Source: Allosphingosinicella sp042666435 (GTDB taxonomy: Bacteria > Pseudomonadota > Alphaproteobacteria > Sphingomonadales > Sphingomonadaceae). From it: a DNA stretch of 64,000 nucleotides. The DNA lies in NCBI RefSeq assembly GCF_042666435.1, contig NZ_JBHTDC010000001.1, positions 1,674,001-1,738,000 on the forward strand. Reading direction: 5' to 3'. The notes under the pieces were generated by a model. That model was not told the DNA's origin and did no database searches. It saw nothing but the letters and a program-made list of their open reading frames with translations. How positions within the stretch are numbered: position 1 is the stretch's first letter; every line of letters starts with the position of its first letter. Made by a program: the position numbers and the translations under genes. Shown one piece after another: positions 29,906 to 39,829 of this stretch.

Positions 29906-29945
29906 GCCCTCCCAGAGGAGCAGCCTCAGCGCGGGCGGCCGATCG

Positions 29946-31205
29946 TCAGAGATAATCGCCCCCCATCAGGCTCCGCAGCGCCACCGGCAATTTCACCCGT
30001 CCGTCGGCCTGCTGGTGATTTTCCAGCAGCGGCACGAGGATGCGGGGGCTGGCCAGCGCGGTGTTGTTGAGCGTGTGGACGAACCGCACCTTGCGTTCGC
30101 CGTCGCGCCAGCGGAGGTTCGCGCGGCGCGCCTGCCAGTCGTGGAGGGTCGAGCAGCTGTGGGTCTCGCGATATTTGCTCAAGGACGGCACCCAGCTTTC
30201 GATGTCGTTCATGCGATACTTGCCCAGGCCCATGTCGCCGGTCGAGGTCTCGACCACCTGATAGGGAATTTCGAGGTCGTTCAGCAGCATCTCGGCATTG
30301 GCGAGCAGCTTCGCATGCCATTCGGCCGAGACCGCGTCGTCATCCTCGCAAATCACATATTGCTCGAGCTTGTAGAATTGATGGACGCGCAGCAGGCCGC
30401 GCACGTCCCGGCCCGCGCTTCCGGCCTCGCGGCGGAAGCAGGGCGAATAGCCGGCATAGAGGATGGGAAGCGTGTCCGCCTCGATGATCTCGCCCGAATG
30501 GAGGCTGGTCAGCGCGATCTCGCCGGTGCCGGCAAGGTACAACTCGTCCTTGGGGATTTCGTACGCTTCTTCCTCATGGCCGGGGAAGTGGCCGGTGGCG
30601 ACGAACGCGCTCGGCCGCGCCAGCGCCGGAACCGTCATCGTCGTGAAACCCTCGGCCGCGAGCTTTTGCTGCGCCCAGAACATGAGCCCCTGTTCCAGCA
30701 GCGCAAGCCGGCCCTTCAGGCAATATTGGCGCGAGCCCGACACCTGCGTGATGCGGCCAAGGTCAGCCCAGTCGTTCATCTCGATCAGCGCCACATGGTC
30801 GCGCGGCTCGAAATCGAACTTTGGGACCTCCCCTTCCTGCCGCACCACCGTGTTGAAGCTCTCGTCCGGCCCGACCGGCGCGCCCTCCCATGGAATGCCG
30901 GGCAGGCGCAGCATCAGCGCCTCCAGCGCGGCCGACTTCTCGGCCAGCGCCGCCTCGATCTCGCCGGCGCGGGCGCCCATCTTCTTGGCCCGGGCGCCGA
31001 GCGCCGGCCGCTCCGAAGGATCGGCGGTCTTGAAGCTGGCGCTGATTTCGTTGCGCTGGCGGCGAAGCTCGTCGACTTCGGTCTTCATCGCCCGCACCTC
31101 GCCGTCGAGGGCGAGGAGCGCGTCGACATCGACGGCCACATTCTTGTCGGCGATCGCCTTGCGGACGATGTCGCCATTCTCGCGGATGAAATTGAGGCTC
31201 AGCAT
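29946..31205 (-). CDS. serS: Seryl-tRNA synthetase
   Basis: 419 residues. N-terminal antiparallel coiled coil (~residues 30-100, rich in Arg, Lys, Glu and Ala) contacts the long variable arm of tRNA-Ser. The class II core has motif 2 (CFRREAGSAGRDVRGLLRVHQF) and motif 3 (NNTALASPRILVPLLEN). The ATG at 31205 starts the family N-terminus MLSLNFIREN; the longer frame upstream overlaps the gamma-glutamyltransferase gene and is not coding. An ordinary housekeeping gene of normal length. Confidence 0.97.
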   Translation of the reverse strand: MLSLNFIRENGDIVRKAIADKNVAVDVDALLALDGEVRAMKTEVDELRRQRNEISASFKTADPSERPALGARAKKMGARAGEIEAALAEKSAALEALMLRLPGIPWEGAPVGPDESFNTVVRQEGEVPKFDFEPRDHVALIEMNDWADLGRITQVSGSRQYCLKGRLALLEQGLMFWAQQKLAAEGFTTMTVPALARPSAFVATGHFPGHEEEAYEIPKDELYLAGTGEIALTSLHSGEIIEADTLPILYAGYSPCFRREAGSAGRDVRGLLRVHQFYKLEQYVICEDDDAVSAEWHAKLLANAEMLLNDLEIPYQVVETSTGDMGLGKYRMNDIESWVPSLSKYRETHSCSTLHDWQARRANLRWRDGERKVRFVHTLNNTALASPRILVPLLENHQQADGRVKLPVALRSLMGGDYL

Positions 31206-31224
31206 GGCGCCCGCCCTAGCTTCG

Positions 31225-33048
31225 TCAGTAGGCGAGCGCCAGTCCATCGGCGCGCATCTCGCTCGACGCGCCATAGACGCGCTCGTCGCCATCCATGCGC
31301 CGCTCGACGCACTGGTAGCGGCCGAAGCCGCCGTCGGATTCGCCGATCGTCCAGCCCATCGCCGCCAGCGCCGCCGCCGTCCTGTCGGGCACGCCCGTCT
31401 CCAGCCGCAGCAGCCCGCGCGGCCCGAGCGTCGGATCGTCCTCGCCCATCGCCTGCGACGAGCCTTCATGGTGCCAGCGCGGCGAATCCCCCGCCGCCTG
31501 CGCGTCGAGGCCATAGTCCGCGCGGTTGATGATGATCTGCGCCTGGCCCTGCGGCTGCATGTCGCCGCCCATCACGCCGAAGGACAGCCAGGGCTGGCCG
31601 TCCTTCGTCGCGAAGCCGGGAATGATGGTCTGGAAGGGCCGCTTGCCGGGCGCATAGATGTTGGGGTGGCCCTCCACCGTCGTGAAGAGCTGGCCGCGAT
31701 CCTGGAACATGAAGCCGAGCCCGTCGGCGACGAGGCCGGAGCCCATGCCGCGGAAGTTGGACTGGATCATCGACACCATCATCCCGTCCCTGTCGGCGAC
31801 GGAGAAATAGGTGGTGTCGCCGCGCGACGGCGCGTCGCCCGGACGGACCTGATCGTTGATGCGATCGGGCCGGATCAGCTTCGCCCGCTCTGCGGCATAG
31901 GCCTTGGAAACCAGCCAGTCCGCGGGCACGTCGAAGAAGTCCGGGTCGGCATAATAGCGGCCGCGATCCTCATAAGCGAGCCGCTTGGCCTCGGCCTGGA
32001 GGTGGATGGAGAGCGCGGACTGGAAGCCGGCGCCCTTCAGATCGAAGTGCTCGAGGATGTTGAGCATCTGCAGGGTCGCGAGCCCCTGCGTGTTCTCGCC
32101 GATCGCATGGACGCCGACGCCGCGATAATCGGTCGAATGAGGCTGGGTCCATTTGGATTTGTGGGCGGCGAGATCGGCATAAGAGAGCCAGCCGCCGATC
32201 CGCCTGAAATAGGCGTCGATGGTGCGGGCGATGTCTCCTTCATAGAAGGCGTCGCGGCCGCCTTCGGCGATCATGCGATAGGTGCGGGCGAGGTCCGGAT
32301 TACGGAAAATCTCGCCGACGCCGGGCGTCTCTCCGCCCGGCGCGAAGGTGGCGCGGGCATTGTCGAACTCCTCGATGCCCATGTTCGGCCGCGCGAAGTT
32401 CGTCATGCCGCGATTCATATAATAAGCGACGACCGGCGAGACCGGCACGCCGCCTGCGGCATAAGCGATGGCCGGCTCGAACAATTCGGCCCATTTGAGC
32501 TTCCCGTATCGGCCGTGGAGCGTCCACCACATGTCGACCGTGCCCGGCACCGAGACCGGCAGCGCGCCATAAGGCGGAATGAAGCCGTTCCTGAGGCGGC
32601 CGCGCACCGTCTCCAGAGTCAGAGAATTGGGCGAGCGCCCGGACCCGGCGATGCCGACGACTTTGGCGGCCTTTGGATCCCACAGCATCGCATAGCCGTC
32701 GCCGCCGATGCCGCAGGCGGTGGGCTCGAGAAAGCCGAGACAGGCATTGATCGCGATCGCCGCGTCGACCGCAGATCCGCCCTTGCGAAGAATGTCGATG
32801 CCGGCCAGCGTCGCCAGCGGATGCGATGTTCCCGCCGCTCCCGACCGGCCGAACACCTCGGAGCGGGAAGCGAAGCTGGCGCCGACCGGCCGATCGCCGG
32901 CCTGAACATCGGATCGCTCCCAGCGGTCGATGCCGGGCGGCTGGAAGCCGGGAAACGGCTCCGCCTCGGTCTGCGCCCCCGCCGAGCCCGCCAGCGAAAG
33001 CCCGACCGCGGCGGCCGGCAAGGTGGCCAGAAATTCCCGTCTTTCCAT
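31225..33048 (-). CDS. Gamma-glutamyltransferase family protein, Tat-exported
   Basis: 607 residues. The N-terminus ERREFLATLPAAAVGLSLAGSAGA has the twin-arginine pattern, implying folded export to the periplasm. The family core is present: GGSAVDAAIAINACL, TACGIGGDGYAML and the autoprocessing site GDTTYFSV, where the second part starts with the catalytic threonine. The family transfers or hydrolyses gamma-glutamyl groups, for instance of glutathione, but several members act on other amides. ATG at 33048 is preferred over GTG at 33051 because GAGG is five bases before it. It is 19 bp upstream of serS. Confidence 0.9.
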   Translation of the reverse strand: MERREFLATLPAAAVGLSLAGSAGAQTEAEPFPGFQPPGIDRWERSDVQAGDRPVGASFASRSEVFGRSGAAGTSHPLATLAGIDILRKGGSAVDAAIAINACLGFLEPTACGIGGDGYAMLWDPKAAKVVGIAGSGRSPNSLTLETVRGRLRNGFIPPYGALPVSVPGTVDMWWTLHGRYGKLKWAELFEPAIAYAAGGVPVSPVVAYYMNRGMTNFARPNMGIEEFDNARATFAPGGETPGVGEIFRNPDLARTYRMIAEGGRDAFYEGDIARTIDAYFRRIGGWLSYADLAAHKSKWTQPHSTDYRGVGVHAIGENTQGLATLQMLNILEHFDLKGAGFQSALSIHLQAEAKRLAYEDRGRYYADPDFFDVPADWLVSKAYAAERAKLIRPDRINDQVRPGDAPSRGDTTYFSVADRDGMMVSMIQSNFRGMGSGLVADGLGFMFQDRGQLFTTVEGHPNIYAPGKRPFQTIIPGFATKDGQPWLSFGVMGGDMQPQGQAQIIINRADYGLDAQAAGDSPRWHHEGSSQAMGEDDPTLGPRGLLRLETGVPDRTAAALAAMGWTIGESDGGFGRYQCVERRMDGDERVYGASSEMRADGLALAY

Positions 33049-33242
33049 CACAGCCTCGCGCTCCCTGTCTGCCGTTGCGACAGGAGGTTAGCGAGATTGT
33101 CGCCCGAGGGAAGGGATGGGCGCAAAAGACTGGCGGAGACGGAGCCGCCAGCGAGATGATCTACTCCTCAGTCACACCCGATGCGAGCCGCAGATAGTCG
33201 ATCGCCGTGCGATCCTGCGCTTGCTCCCAAGCGACCGTTTCT

Positions 33243-33488
33243 CTATGCTGACAGCGTCTCGAGCCCCAGCTTAGTCACCGGGATCGACAGTCCCAACATG
33301 ATCGCGAGCAGCAGCATCGCCGCGATGCTCCGGGCTGACGCGCGCCCCCATTCTCGCGCATCGCCTGCGGAATAGAAGGTTCGGTCTGGGGGTCCCCACC
33401 CCGCCCGCTCCGCGCGGTGGAGTTCGATCTCCCGCCGATCGGCTCGGTTCAGAGATCCGAGGTTACCGAGCTTCTTGCAAAGCCCCAC
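33243..33488 (-). CDS. Small membrane protein, possible
   Basis: 81 residues: a charged N-terminal half (RREIELHRAERAGW, RTFYSAGDAREWGRA) and a single hydrophobic helix near the end (SIAAMLLLAIMLGLSIPV). It starts inside the last 40 bases of the upstream amidohydrolase gene, as expected for coupled genes, but no SD is obvious and the family is unknown to me. The plausible amphipathic-plus-membrane layout is the main support. Confidence 0.45.
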   Translation of the reverse strand: MGLCKKLGNLGSLNRADRREIELHRAERAGWGPPDRTFYSAGDAREWGRASARSIAAMLLLAIMLGLSIPVTKLGLETLSA

Positions 33489-34933
33489 AGCAGCTTCAGC
33501 CAGATGTGCGGCGCGGCCGCCTGCGCGCGCGTGAACTTCAAGAGCTCGTCCAGACCCTGGCGATCGTAGAGGCGGCCGTTGAGGAAAACCGCCCGAATGC
33601 GCCGTGTGTTCGCGATGTCGACAAGGGGGTTGGCGTCGAGCAGCACAAGGTCGGCTCGCTTTCCGATCGCGATGGACCCGGAAGTCCGGTCGAGCCGGGC
33701 ATAGCGCGCCGCCTCGATCGTGGCGGCCCGCAGCACCGCCGCGGGATTCAGACCCGCAGACACCATATGACCCATTTCATCGTGATAGCGAAAGCCGCCA
33801 ATCGCGGTGTCCGTGCCTACAAGAACCGGCACGCCCGCCCGATACGCCTCGCCCGTCAGCCGCAAGCCATGGGCGAAATAGCCAAGAAGCGCCCTTTGCC
33901 CCCGCTGGCCTGGATATTGGGCAAGCGTGCCAGTCAGATCGTCTCGAAAGGCCCATCGCGACAATGGATCGAGATAGTCGAGACGCGGATCCTTCACGAA
34001 GGACGGATCACCGGCACGCGCGTCCTCCTCCCGGGTGACGTGGGTCGGCACGTACCAGGATCCTGCCCGGCGCATCGCGGCGAAGCTCGCCTGGCACGCG
34101 GACCGATCATGCTCGGCCACGATCGCCTCGGCAAGGCGCGTGGGCGGGACCCGATCGAGCTTCCCCCCGCGCCAGTCGGCCGCACGCCGAAAGCAGTGGC
34201 GCGCAAAGACATGGGCATGCTCGAAGCTCGATTGTCCAGCTGCATTCGCCTCGTCGAGGCTGACGGCCTTGGGCAAGTGGCCGACGAGGCGCATGTTTAG
34301 CGAGCGTGCCTCGGTGGCGGCGCGAAAATAGGCCGCGCGGGGCAGACGATTATAGACCTTCAACGCATCGATGCCGCGGCCGCGATAGTCGCGGGCGCGG
34401 GTCGAAACCTCGTCTGGCGTAAGAGCCGGGTCTTCCAGATAATAGCTCGCCACTTCCACGAAACGCGGCGCGGCCATTAACCCCCGTTCGGTGTCGGCGG
34501 ACCATCGGCGCTTGTCGGCCGCACAAGCTATGAGGCTGTCACGGGGTTGAGGGCAGTCCATCATGTCGCGGACATTCGTGACGCCGTTCGCCACGAAGAG
34601 CGGGAGGTGCATCTGCGGCGACATCTGGAAGCTATGCACGTGCATGTCCCAAAAACCCGGAGTCAGGTATCGGCCTCGACCATCCACCCGGACCAGACCC
34701 GTGGTCGTCAAACGCTCGCCTATCGCTGCAATGACTCCCTCGCGAACGACGACGTCCATGGGCGGGCCGAGGGCTCCCGCTGCAACGTCGATGATCCGAA
34801 CCCCTTCGATAATGTAGCCGTCCCGCCGATCGGGGAGCGGCGCCGACTTTGTCGGCCAGACCAGCGCGAAAAGAATAAGCAGCAGCAGCACACACAGGAA
34901 GCCGCCGAAGGCCTTTCCAATCGCCTTAAGCAT
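33449..34933 (-). CDS. Membrane-anchored amidohydrolase
   Basis: 494 residues. An uncleaved N-terminal helix (FGGFLCVLLLLILFALVWP) anchors the enzyme facing the periplasm. The amidohydrolase barrel has the metal motif DMHVH (~residue 95), LKVYNR (candidate carboxylated lysine), VGHLPKA, FEHAH and the late aspartate GTDTAIGG. It belongs to the imidazolonepropionase-like group that includes bacterial Xaa-Arg/Lys dipeptidases. It lies in a leftward run with a second amidohydrolase, a DUF885 protein and an M19-type protein, so a role in peptide or amide breakdown is likely. Confidence 0.85.
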   Translation of the reverse strand: MLKAIGKAFGGFLCVLLLLILFALVWPTKSAPLPDRRDGYIIEGVRIIDVAAGALGPPMDVVVREGVIAAIGERLTTTGLVRVDGRGRYLTPGFWDMHVHSFQMSPQMHLPLFVANGVTNVRDMMDCPQPRDSLIACAADKRRWSADTERGLMAAPRFVEVASYYLEDPALTPDEVSTRARDYRGRGIDALKVYNRLPRAAYFRAATEARSLNMRLVGHLPKAVSLDEANAAGQSSFEHAHVFARHCFRRAADWRGGKLDRVPPTRLAEAIVAEHDRSACQASFAAMRRAGSWYVPTHVTREEDARAGDPSFVKDPRLDYLDPLSRWAFRDDLTGTLAQYPGQRGQRALLGYFAHGLRLTGEAYRAGVPVLVGTDTAIGGFRYHDEMGHMVSAGLNPAAVLRAATIEAARYARLDRTSGSIAIGKRADLVLLDANPLVDIANTRRIRAVFLNGRLYDRQGLDELLKFTRAQAAAPHIWLKLLWGFARSSVTSDL

Positions 34934-35041
34934 CCAAGGTGGCCATCATATCCAGTCCGCTGACCTTTTTTCGCAATCTTGCCGCGGACCCAGGGCGGTT
35001 CGCAAACCCCATCTACGGCATTTGGCTCAACTTGCAGGCTA

Positions 35042-36481
35042 TCATTGCGGCGCAGGCATCGGCACCTCTTTGTGGGCGGGCGTATATATCCGGCCATCCT
35101 GTAGCATCAGCCGCCCGTTGACGAAGGCAGTACGCACCTTCCTAAGCGCGTTGAAATCCTCGTCGGGATTGCCGTCCACCACGATGATGTCGGCCAGTTT
35201 TCCGGCCTCGACCGTGCCGAGCCGATCCCCCATATGCATGATCTCTGCGCTCGTCTTGGTCGCGGCGACCAAAGCCTCGGTCTTGCTGAAGCCGATCTGG
35301 GTGAAGGTTTCGAGCTCGTTGATATAGGCGCCAGGCATATGTTGGGGCCAGTTGACGACGAGGTCGAGGCCAATCCCCATCTTCACGCCGGCGCGCCGCA
35401 TCTTCTGCGCCATTTCAAGGATGGTCCTCTCGTTGAGCTCAAACCGCCTAGAGGTGGAACCGAAATAGCCGCCGCTCGAGCGCGTGATGATGCGATAGGG
35501 TACCAAGGTCGGCACCGATGCGATGCCGCGCTTGGCCATCAACGCTATCGCTCCGTCGCTCCGCGGCAACGGATGTTCTATCGAGTCCACGCCCGCCTTG
35601 ATCGCCATGTCGATATATTGCGTCTCGGAATCGACGGTCACCGGCAGGCCCAGCGAATGCGCCTCGTCAACGGCGGCGGTGATCTCCTCCTGCGTATATT
35701 CGCTGGCCAGCTTGATGAGGTCGGCGCCCTTGGCAAACTGGATGCGCACCGCCTCGCGCCACTCGTCGGGGCCGGATGCGATCCGGACCATCGAATTGGG
35801 ATTGTCGTTGGCCCTTTCGGGATAGCCGGGCATCATCGCATGCAAGGCTGCGTGCCCGCCCGTCTGCGTGATCAGCTGGCCAGCCGTAAAGATGCGAGGC
35901 CCGGGTATTTCGCCTGCCGCCTGCAGCCTTTTGAGAACGAAGGGGGCATCGCCATGTGACGCCACATCGCGGACGCTGGTAACGCCGGACTGGAGATGGA
36001 TCCCCATGCGCCGCAACCCGCGCATCGCCGACTCGGCGCCGCTGAGATGGGCGGTCGAATAGATGGTCGAGTCCGCCAAGTCCAAAAAGGTCAGGTGGGT
36101 GTGCAGGTCGATCAGGCCTGGCATCACCGTCTTGCCGGCGACGTCATAAACGAGCGCGTCGACAGGCCAGCTCGTGTCTCCCGGCTTCAGCACGGCGGTG
36201 ATAGTCTTGCCCTCTACCACGACCGTCGCCGGCCGAGCGGGCGCGCCGGTACCGTCGAACAGCCGTCCGCCGACCAGCACGAACGAACCTTTGGGCGCAT
36301 TGTGATCGGCAGGCACCGGGATGCGGAGCACATCGTCCGAGGTCGGGACCGACTTCGGCAGCCACTGGTCGCGGTTGTAGATGGGGCGCGAATCGGAGCC
36401 GCCGTCCTGAGCAGCGGCCGGCAAAGCGGTCATGACAGTGGCGAGCAGAAATCCTGAAAGCAATGCGGCGAATTTCATCAT
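35042..36481 (-). CDS. Exported amidohydrolase (Xaa-dipeptidase-like)
   Basis: 479 residues with signal peptide MMKFAALLSGFLLATVMTALPAAAQ. Metal-binding motif DLHTHLTF (~residue 125), IKLASEY with the bridging lysine, SIEHPLPRSDG and GIGLDLVVN as the late aspartate. This resembles periplasmic or exported amidohydrolases that release C-terminal basic or other residues from dipeptides and N-acyl amino acids; the substrate is not determined here. AGGGG precedes the start. It follows the DUF885 gene by 60 bp and precedes the second amidohydrolase by 108 bp. Confidence 0.87.
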   Translation of the reverse strand: MMKFAALLSGFLLATVMTALPAAAQDGGSDSRPIYNRDQWLPKSVPTSDDVLRIPVPADHNAPKGSFVLVGGRLFDGTGAPARPATVVVEGKTITAVLKPGDTSWPVDALVYDVAGKTVMPGLIDLHTHLTFLDLADSTIYSTAHLSGAESAMRGLRRMGIHLQSGVTSVRDVASHGDAPFVLKRLQAAGEIPGPRIFTAGQLITQTGGHAALHAMMPGYPERANDNPNSMVRIASGPDEWREAVRIQFAKGADLIKLASEYTQEEITAAVDEAHSLGLPVTVDSETQYIDMAIKAGVDSIEHPLPRSDGAIALMAKRGIASVPTLVPYRIITRSSGGYFGSTSRRFELNERTILEMAQKMRRAGVKMGIGLDLVVNWPQHMPGAYINELETFTQIGFSKTEALVAATKTSAEIMHMGDRLGTVEAGKLADIIVVDGNPDEDFNALRKVRTAFVNGRLMLQDGRIYTPAHKEVPMPAPQ

Positions 36482-36541
36482 ATCCCCTTCGTGGAAAAGG
36501 CCCGCGGCCCTGGGCCGAACGCCACTGAAAATGTGGATTGG

Positions 36542-38446
36542 TCAGCCCGTCTTCTGCGTCACGATCCATCGGTCGATGCGGCGTTCCAGGATGCCGAGCG
36601 GCATCTGGCCGGCGCCCAGGATCGTGTCATGGAAGCCCCGGATGTCGAATGCGCCACCGAGCTCCGCTTCCGCCTTCTCGCGCAGCTCGAGGATCTTCAG
36701 CATGCCGATCTTATAGCCTGTCGCCTGCCCGGGCATCACGATGTAGCGCTGCACCTCGGCGCGGATCTGTCCTTCGGCGGCTGGCGAGTTCGCAGTGAAA
36801 TATTCGACCGCTTGCTGCTCGGTCCAGCCCTTGGAATGAAGGCCGGTATCGACGACCAGCCGGATCGCGCGCCAGATCTCGGTCGTCAGGCGGCCGAAGT
36901 CGGAATAGGGATCCTTGTAGCCGCCCATCTCCTTGGCCAGCTTCTCGGTATAGAGCCCCCATCCCTCCTGCGTGGCATTGTAGAAGAGCATCGTTCGAAA
37001 CTTCGGTACGCTGGTCAGCTCCTGCGAGATCGAAAACTGCATGTGATGGCCGGGATTGCCTTCATGATAGGCGATGACCTCCAGCTGCGGGATGGGCATG
37101 GCCCGCATGTCCAGCAGATGCGCGTAGAAAACGCCCGGACGCGAGCCGTCTTTCGAGGCAAGCAGATAATGTTGAGGCGCGCCCGCTATTTCCCGGTAGG
37201 GTTCGACGCGTTTGACGATGACGTCAGCCTTCGGCAGAATTCCGAAATATTCGGGAAGCCTCTCCTTCATGAAGGCAAGATGCTCCGTCGCCGCATCGAT
37301 ATAGGCTTGGCGACCTTCGTCTGTGTTCGGATAATAGAAGCGGTCGTCTTCGCGGACGAATGTGAAAAATTCGTCCAGCGATCCTTCGAAACCGACCTTG
37401 TCCTTGATCGCCTCCATCTCGCCCTTGATTCGAGCAACCTCGGACAGGCCGATCTGGTGGATCTGTTCGGCGGTCAGGTCCGTCGTCGTGGAATAGGCCA
37501 GTCGCTCGGCATAATAAGCTTCGCCGTTCGGGTTTTTGCCGACACCGGTCGCGATGGCGTCTGCATTGCGCCGATTCGCCTCCGACCATGCGATGACCTT
37601 CTTATAAGCAGGTCCCCAATCCTCGACGAGCGCCTTGCGCGCCGCTGCCTTGTATCGATCGGCCCTGCCCTGGTCGATCTTGCCTGCCGCGACCAGGGCG
37701 TCGGCCTTGGCCTGCGCATCGGCCCAGACCGGGTGGTCTCCGGCATTGTCGAACGGCGCGCCAGAGATCAGCGCGCGCGATTGCTCGATGACCTTGTCAT
37801 AGGAGAATTGGGGCGGTCGCGAACCGGCGGCGGCGTTCAGCTTCGCGCTCTCCAGGACCTGCCCCAGCGCGCGCGCCAACTCGCTGATACGCGCGACATA
37901 GGCGTCCATGTCCGACGGTTCTTCGACCTTGTGGATGGAGATCAGGAACTGCGGAAAGGACGTATGCGGACTGAACATGTGGTTGAGGGGATAGGTATTA
38001 CGACGAAACGCGTCGGCCGCCGCCGCTTGTTCATATTGGTTGATCCAGAGATCGTAGGAAATCTGGCCGTCTTCCGTCAGTTTCGCTCGGTCGAAGTTCG
38101 ACTTCATCTCCTCGACGGACTTGCGGCGCCATTCGAGCGCTTCGGAAATCCCTTGTTCCGACATATCGTCGATTTCGTCGTAATCCTCTTTGTCACCCAT
38201 GTAGGACCGCGTCATGGGGCTGAAATTCAGCTCTTCCTCATATTTCGCGTCGAACCACGCATTGATCCGTGCCGTCTCGGCCGTCTGCATCGCCGAAGAG
38301 ACGGCGGACGGCGGAGCAGCATTGGCCGGCATCCCGCCGTGGCCGGCAAGAAGAAGAGTTCCAGCCGCGAGGAGGTGAAGCGCCTTTCGTGTGCTGCGCG
38401 TACGCATCGGTTTGGTTGCTACGTCCGTCGGCGCGAAATTGTTCAT
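36542..38446 (-). CDS. DUF885 family exported metallohydrolase
   Basis: 634 residues. A long Arg-rich n-region followed by LHLLAAGTLLLAGHGGMPANAA is an export signal. DUF885 proteins carry a zinc-peptidase-like motif, seen here as YHEGNPGHHMQF (~residue 465), plus EGWGLYTEKLAKEMG with the third acidic ligand. They are distant relatives of M32 carboxypeptidases and are usually taken to be periplasmic peptidases. GGGGG lies six bases before the ATG. Between an M19-like gene and an amidohydrolase on the same strand. Confidence 0.88.
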   Translation of the reverse strand: MNNFAPTDVATKPMRTRSTRKALHLLAAGTLLLAGHGGMPANAAPPSAVSSAMQTAETARINAWFDAKYEEELNFSPMTRSYMGDKEDYDEIDDMSEQGISEALEWRRKSVEEMKSNFDRAKLTEDGQISYDLWINQYEQAAAADAFRRNTYPLNHMFSPHTSFPQFLISIHKVEEPSDMDAYVARISELARALGQVLESAKLNAAAGSRPPQFSYDKVIEQSRALISGAPFDNAGDHPVWADAQAKADALVAAGKIDQGRADRYKAAARKALVEDWGPAYKKVIAWSEANRRNADAIATGVGKNPNGEAYYAERLAYSTTTDLTAEQIHQIGLSEVARIKGEMEAIKDKVGFEGSLDEFFTFVREDDRFYYPNTDEGRQAYIDAATEHLAFMKERLPEYFGILPKADVIVKRVEPYREIAGAPQHYLLASKDGSRPGVFYAHLLDMRAMPIPQLEVIAYHEGNPGHHMQFSISQELTSVPKFRTMLFYNATQEGWGLYTEKLAKEMGGYKDPYSDFGRLTTEIWRAIRLVVDTGLHSKGWTEQQAVEYFTANSPAAEGQIRAEVQRYIVMPGQATGYKIGMLKILELREKAEAELGGAFDIRGFHDTILGAGQMPLGILERRIDRWIVTQKTG

Positions 38447-38507
38447 TCTAACCCCCTCATAATCCTTGCTCTTCGAAGCGGCTCACAAACTGCGGGCCAT
38501 TCTGCGA

Positions 38508-39617
38508 TCACGCGCCCCACACTTTTCCGTACACGCGCAGCCAGTTCTCACCGAGCACCTTGCGGATTTCCGCGTCCGTCCAGCCGCGCTGCATCAATCC
38601 TCCCGTGACATTGGGAAGATCGCTGATGGTCTCGAAGTCCTTCACCATGAACCAGGGCGGGTTGTTGCTGTAGACCTCGGGAGGCCAGAGCTCGGGGATG
38701 ATGACCGTCAGGTCCTTCCGTCCGTACATGAAGTCCGGGCCGAGACCGATATGGTCGACCCCCACCAGGCGCTTGAGACGATCATATTGGTCGAGATGCG
38801 TTTCCAGACCGACCTGCGGCGTGACCGGGATCCTCTCATCCTTCCTGCTGCGGGCATGGAAATCGTTGACCGTCGTCAATCCGATGACGCCGCCCGTGGC
38901 CGCCACTTTTTCGATGAGCCGGTCGGTCATGTTTCTGGGATTATCGACCAGAGAGCGCAGGTTCGTATGCGAACAAATGATCGGCACGCCCTGCGAAATC
39001 TCGATCGCGTCGAACGAGGTCTGCTCCGCCGTATGCCCTCCGACATCGAGCACGATCTTCTGCGCGTGGATTTCTTCCACCAGACGGTGGCCGGCGCGCG
39101 TAAGCCCGACCATCGGATCCAGCGCCCCGCCGCCGAACGCATTGGCAACGTTGTAGACCAGCCCACAGATTCGGAGCCCCAACTCCCTGTACGCCCGCAG
39201 GTTCTTGATCGCAGGCAATACCGGGTCGCCATCCGAGATCAGCACACCGGCCGACTGCCAGCCAGACAGGTGCCCGATCTTGCCATCCTTCTGCGCCTGC
39301 CGAATCTCGCTCACGCTTCCAACCTGGACGATGCGATCTGAAAATTGGTCACAGAAATGCAGGACGTTGGCGAAATAGCCGAAGCCGCCCATGCTCTGAT
39401 GCAGACAGTCGACCCCCGCGGCCTCGAGCATGCCGAGATACTCCTCGGTGAGCGCGGAGCCGTCCAGGCCGTCGACCACCAGGGTCGAATCCTGGAGCCG
39501 GACCGCGTCGCTTCTTTGGGCAGTCTGTCGCAGGGCTCCTATTTGCGCGAGCGCCCCGGATGCCGAAGCGGTTGCCGCCGCGCCGAAGGCGGAGAGGAGA
39601 TATTCCCTACGGTTCAA
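38508..39617 (-). CDS. Divergent M19 (membrane dipeptidase-like) protein with altered metal site
   Basis: 369 residues. The TTG at 39617 is chosen because GGAG lies seven bases before it, and the protein then opens with the Tat-like LNRREYLLSAFGAAATASASGALA. The M19 fold is clear in the C-terminal two thirds: LDVGGHT, IICSHTNLRSL, the PRNMTDRLI segment, and GLGPDFMYG. However, the usual HxD of the first strand (DGHND) reads DGLDG, and the glutamate that bridges the two zincs (GVEGG) reads GWQSA. With only part of the binuclear site left, dipeptidase activity is doubtful. It is the first gene of the hydrolase run and faces the LysR gene. Confidence 0.82.
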   Translation of the reverse strand: MNRREYLLSAFGAAATASASGALAQIGALRQTAQRSDAVRLQDSTLVVDGLDGSALTEEYLGMLEAAGVDCLHQSMGGFGYFANVLHFCDQFSDRIVQVGSVSEIRQAQKDGKIGHLSGWQSAGVLISDGDPVLPAIKNLRAYRELGLRICGLVYNVANAFGGGALDPMVGLTRAGHRLVEEIHAQKIVLDVGGHTAEQTSFDAIEISQGVPIICSHTNLRSLVDNPRNMTDRLIEKVAATGGVIGLTTVNDFHARSRKDERIPVTPQVGLETHLDQYDRLKRLVGVDHIGLGPDFMYGRKDLTVIIPELWPPEVYSNNPPWFMVKDFETISDLPNVTGGLMQRGWTDAEIRKVLGENWLRVYGKVWGA

Positions 39618-39829
39618 TTCACATCTCCGGCCGGACACGTATAAGTGATCCGCACAGGCAAAGCGCGTGACCTAGAAATTCTATTGGCGGGCTCGGAATT
39701 TTGTTCATAGGCTCGGCTACCTAACGATGTTCTCGCTCTTCTGGCGGCTGGCCCCGCATAGCAGCATGGCACACGAACGGGAGGAAGCATGCAAATGACT
39801 TATCTTAAGTCTGAGGCGGAGATTTCCTA

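Noticed and set aside
33150..33242. Possible 3' gene remnant (frame reading AIDYLRLASGVTEE before a stop)
   Set aside because: Short, without a start codon or recognisable family; may be chance.
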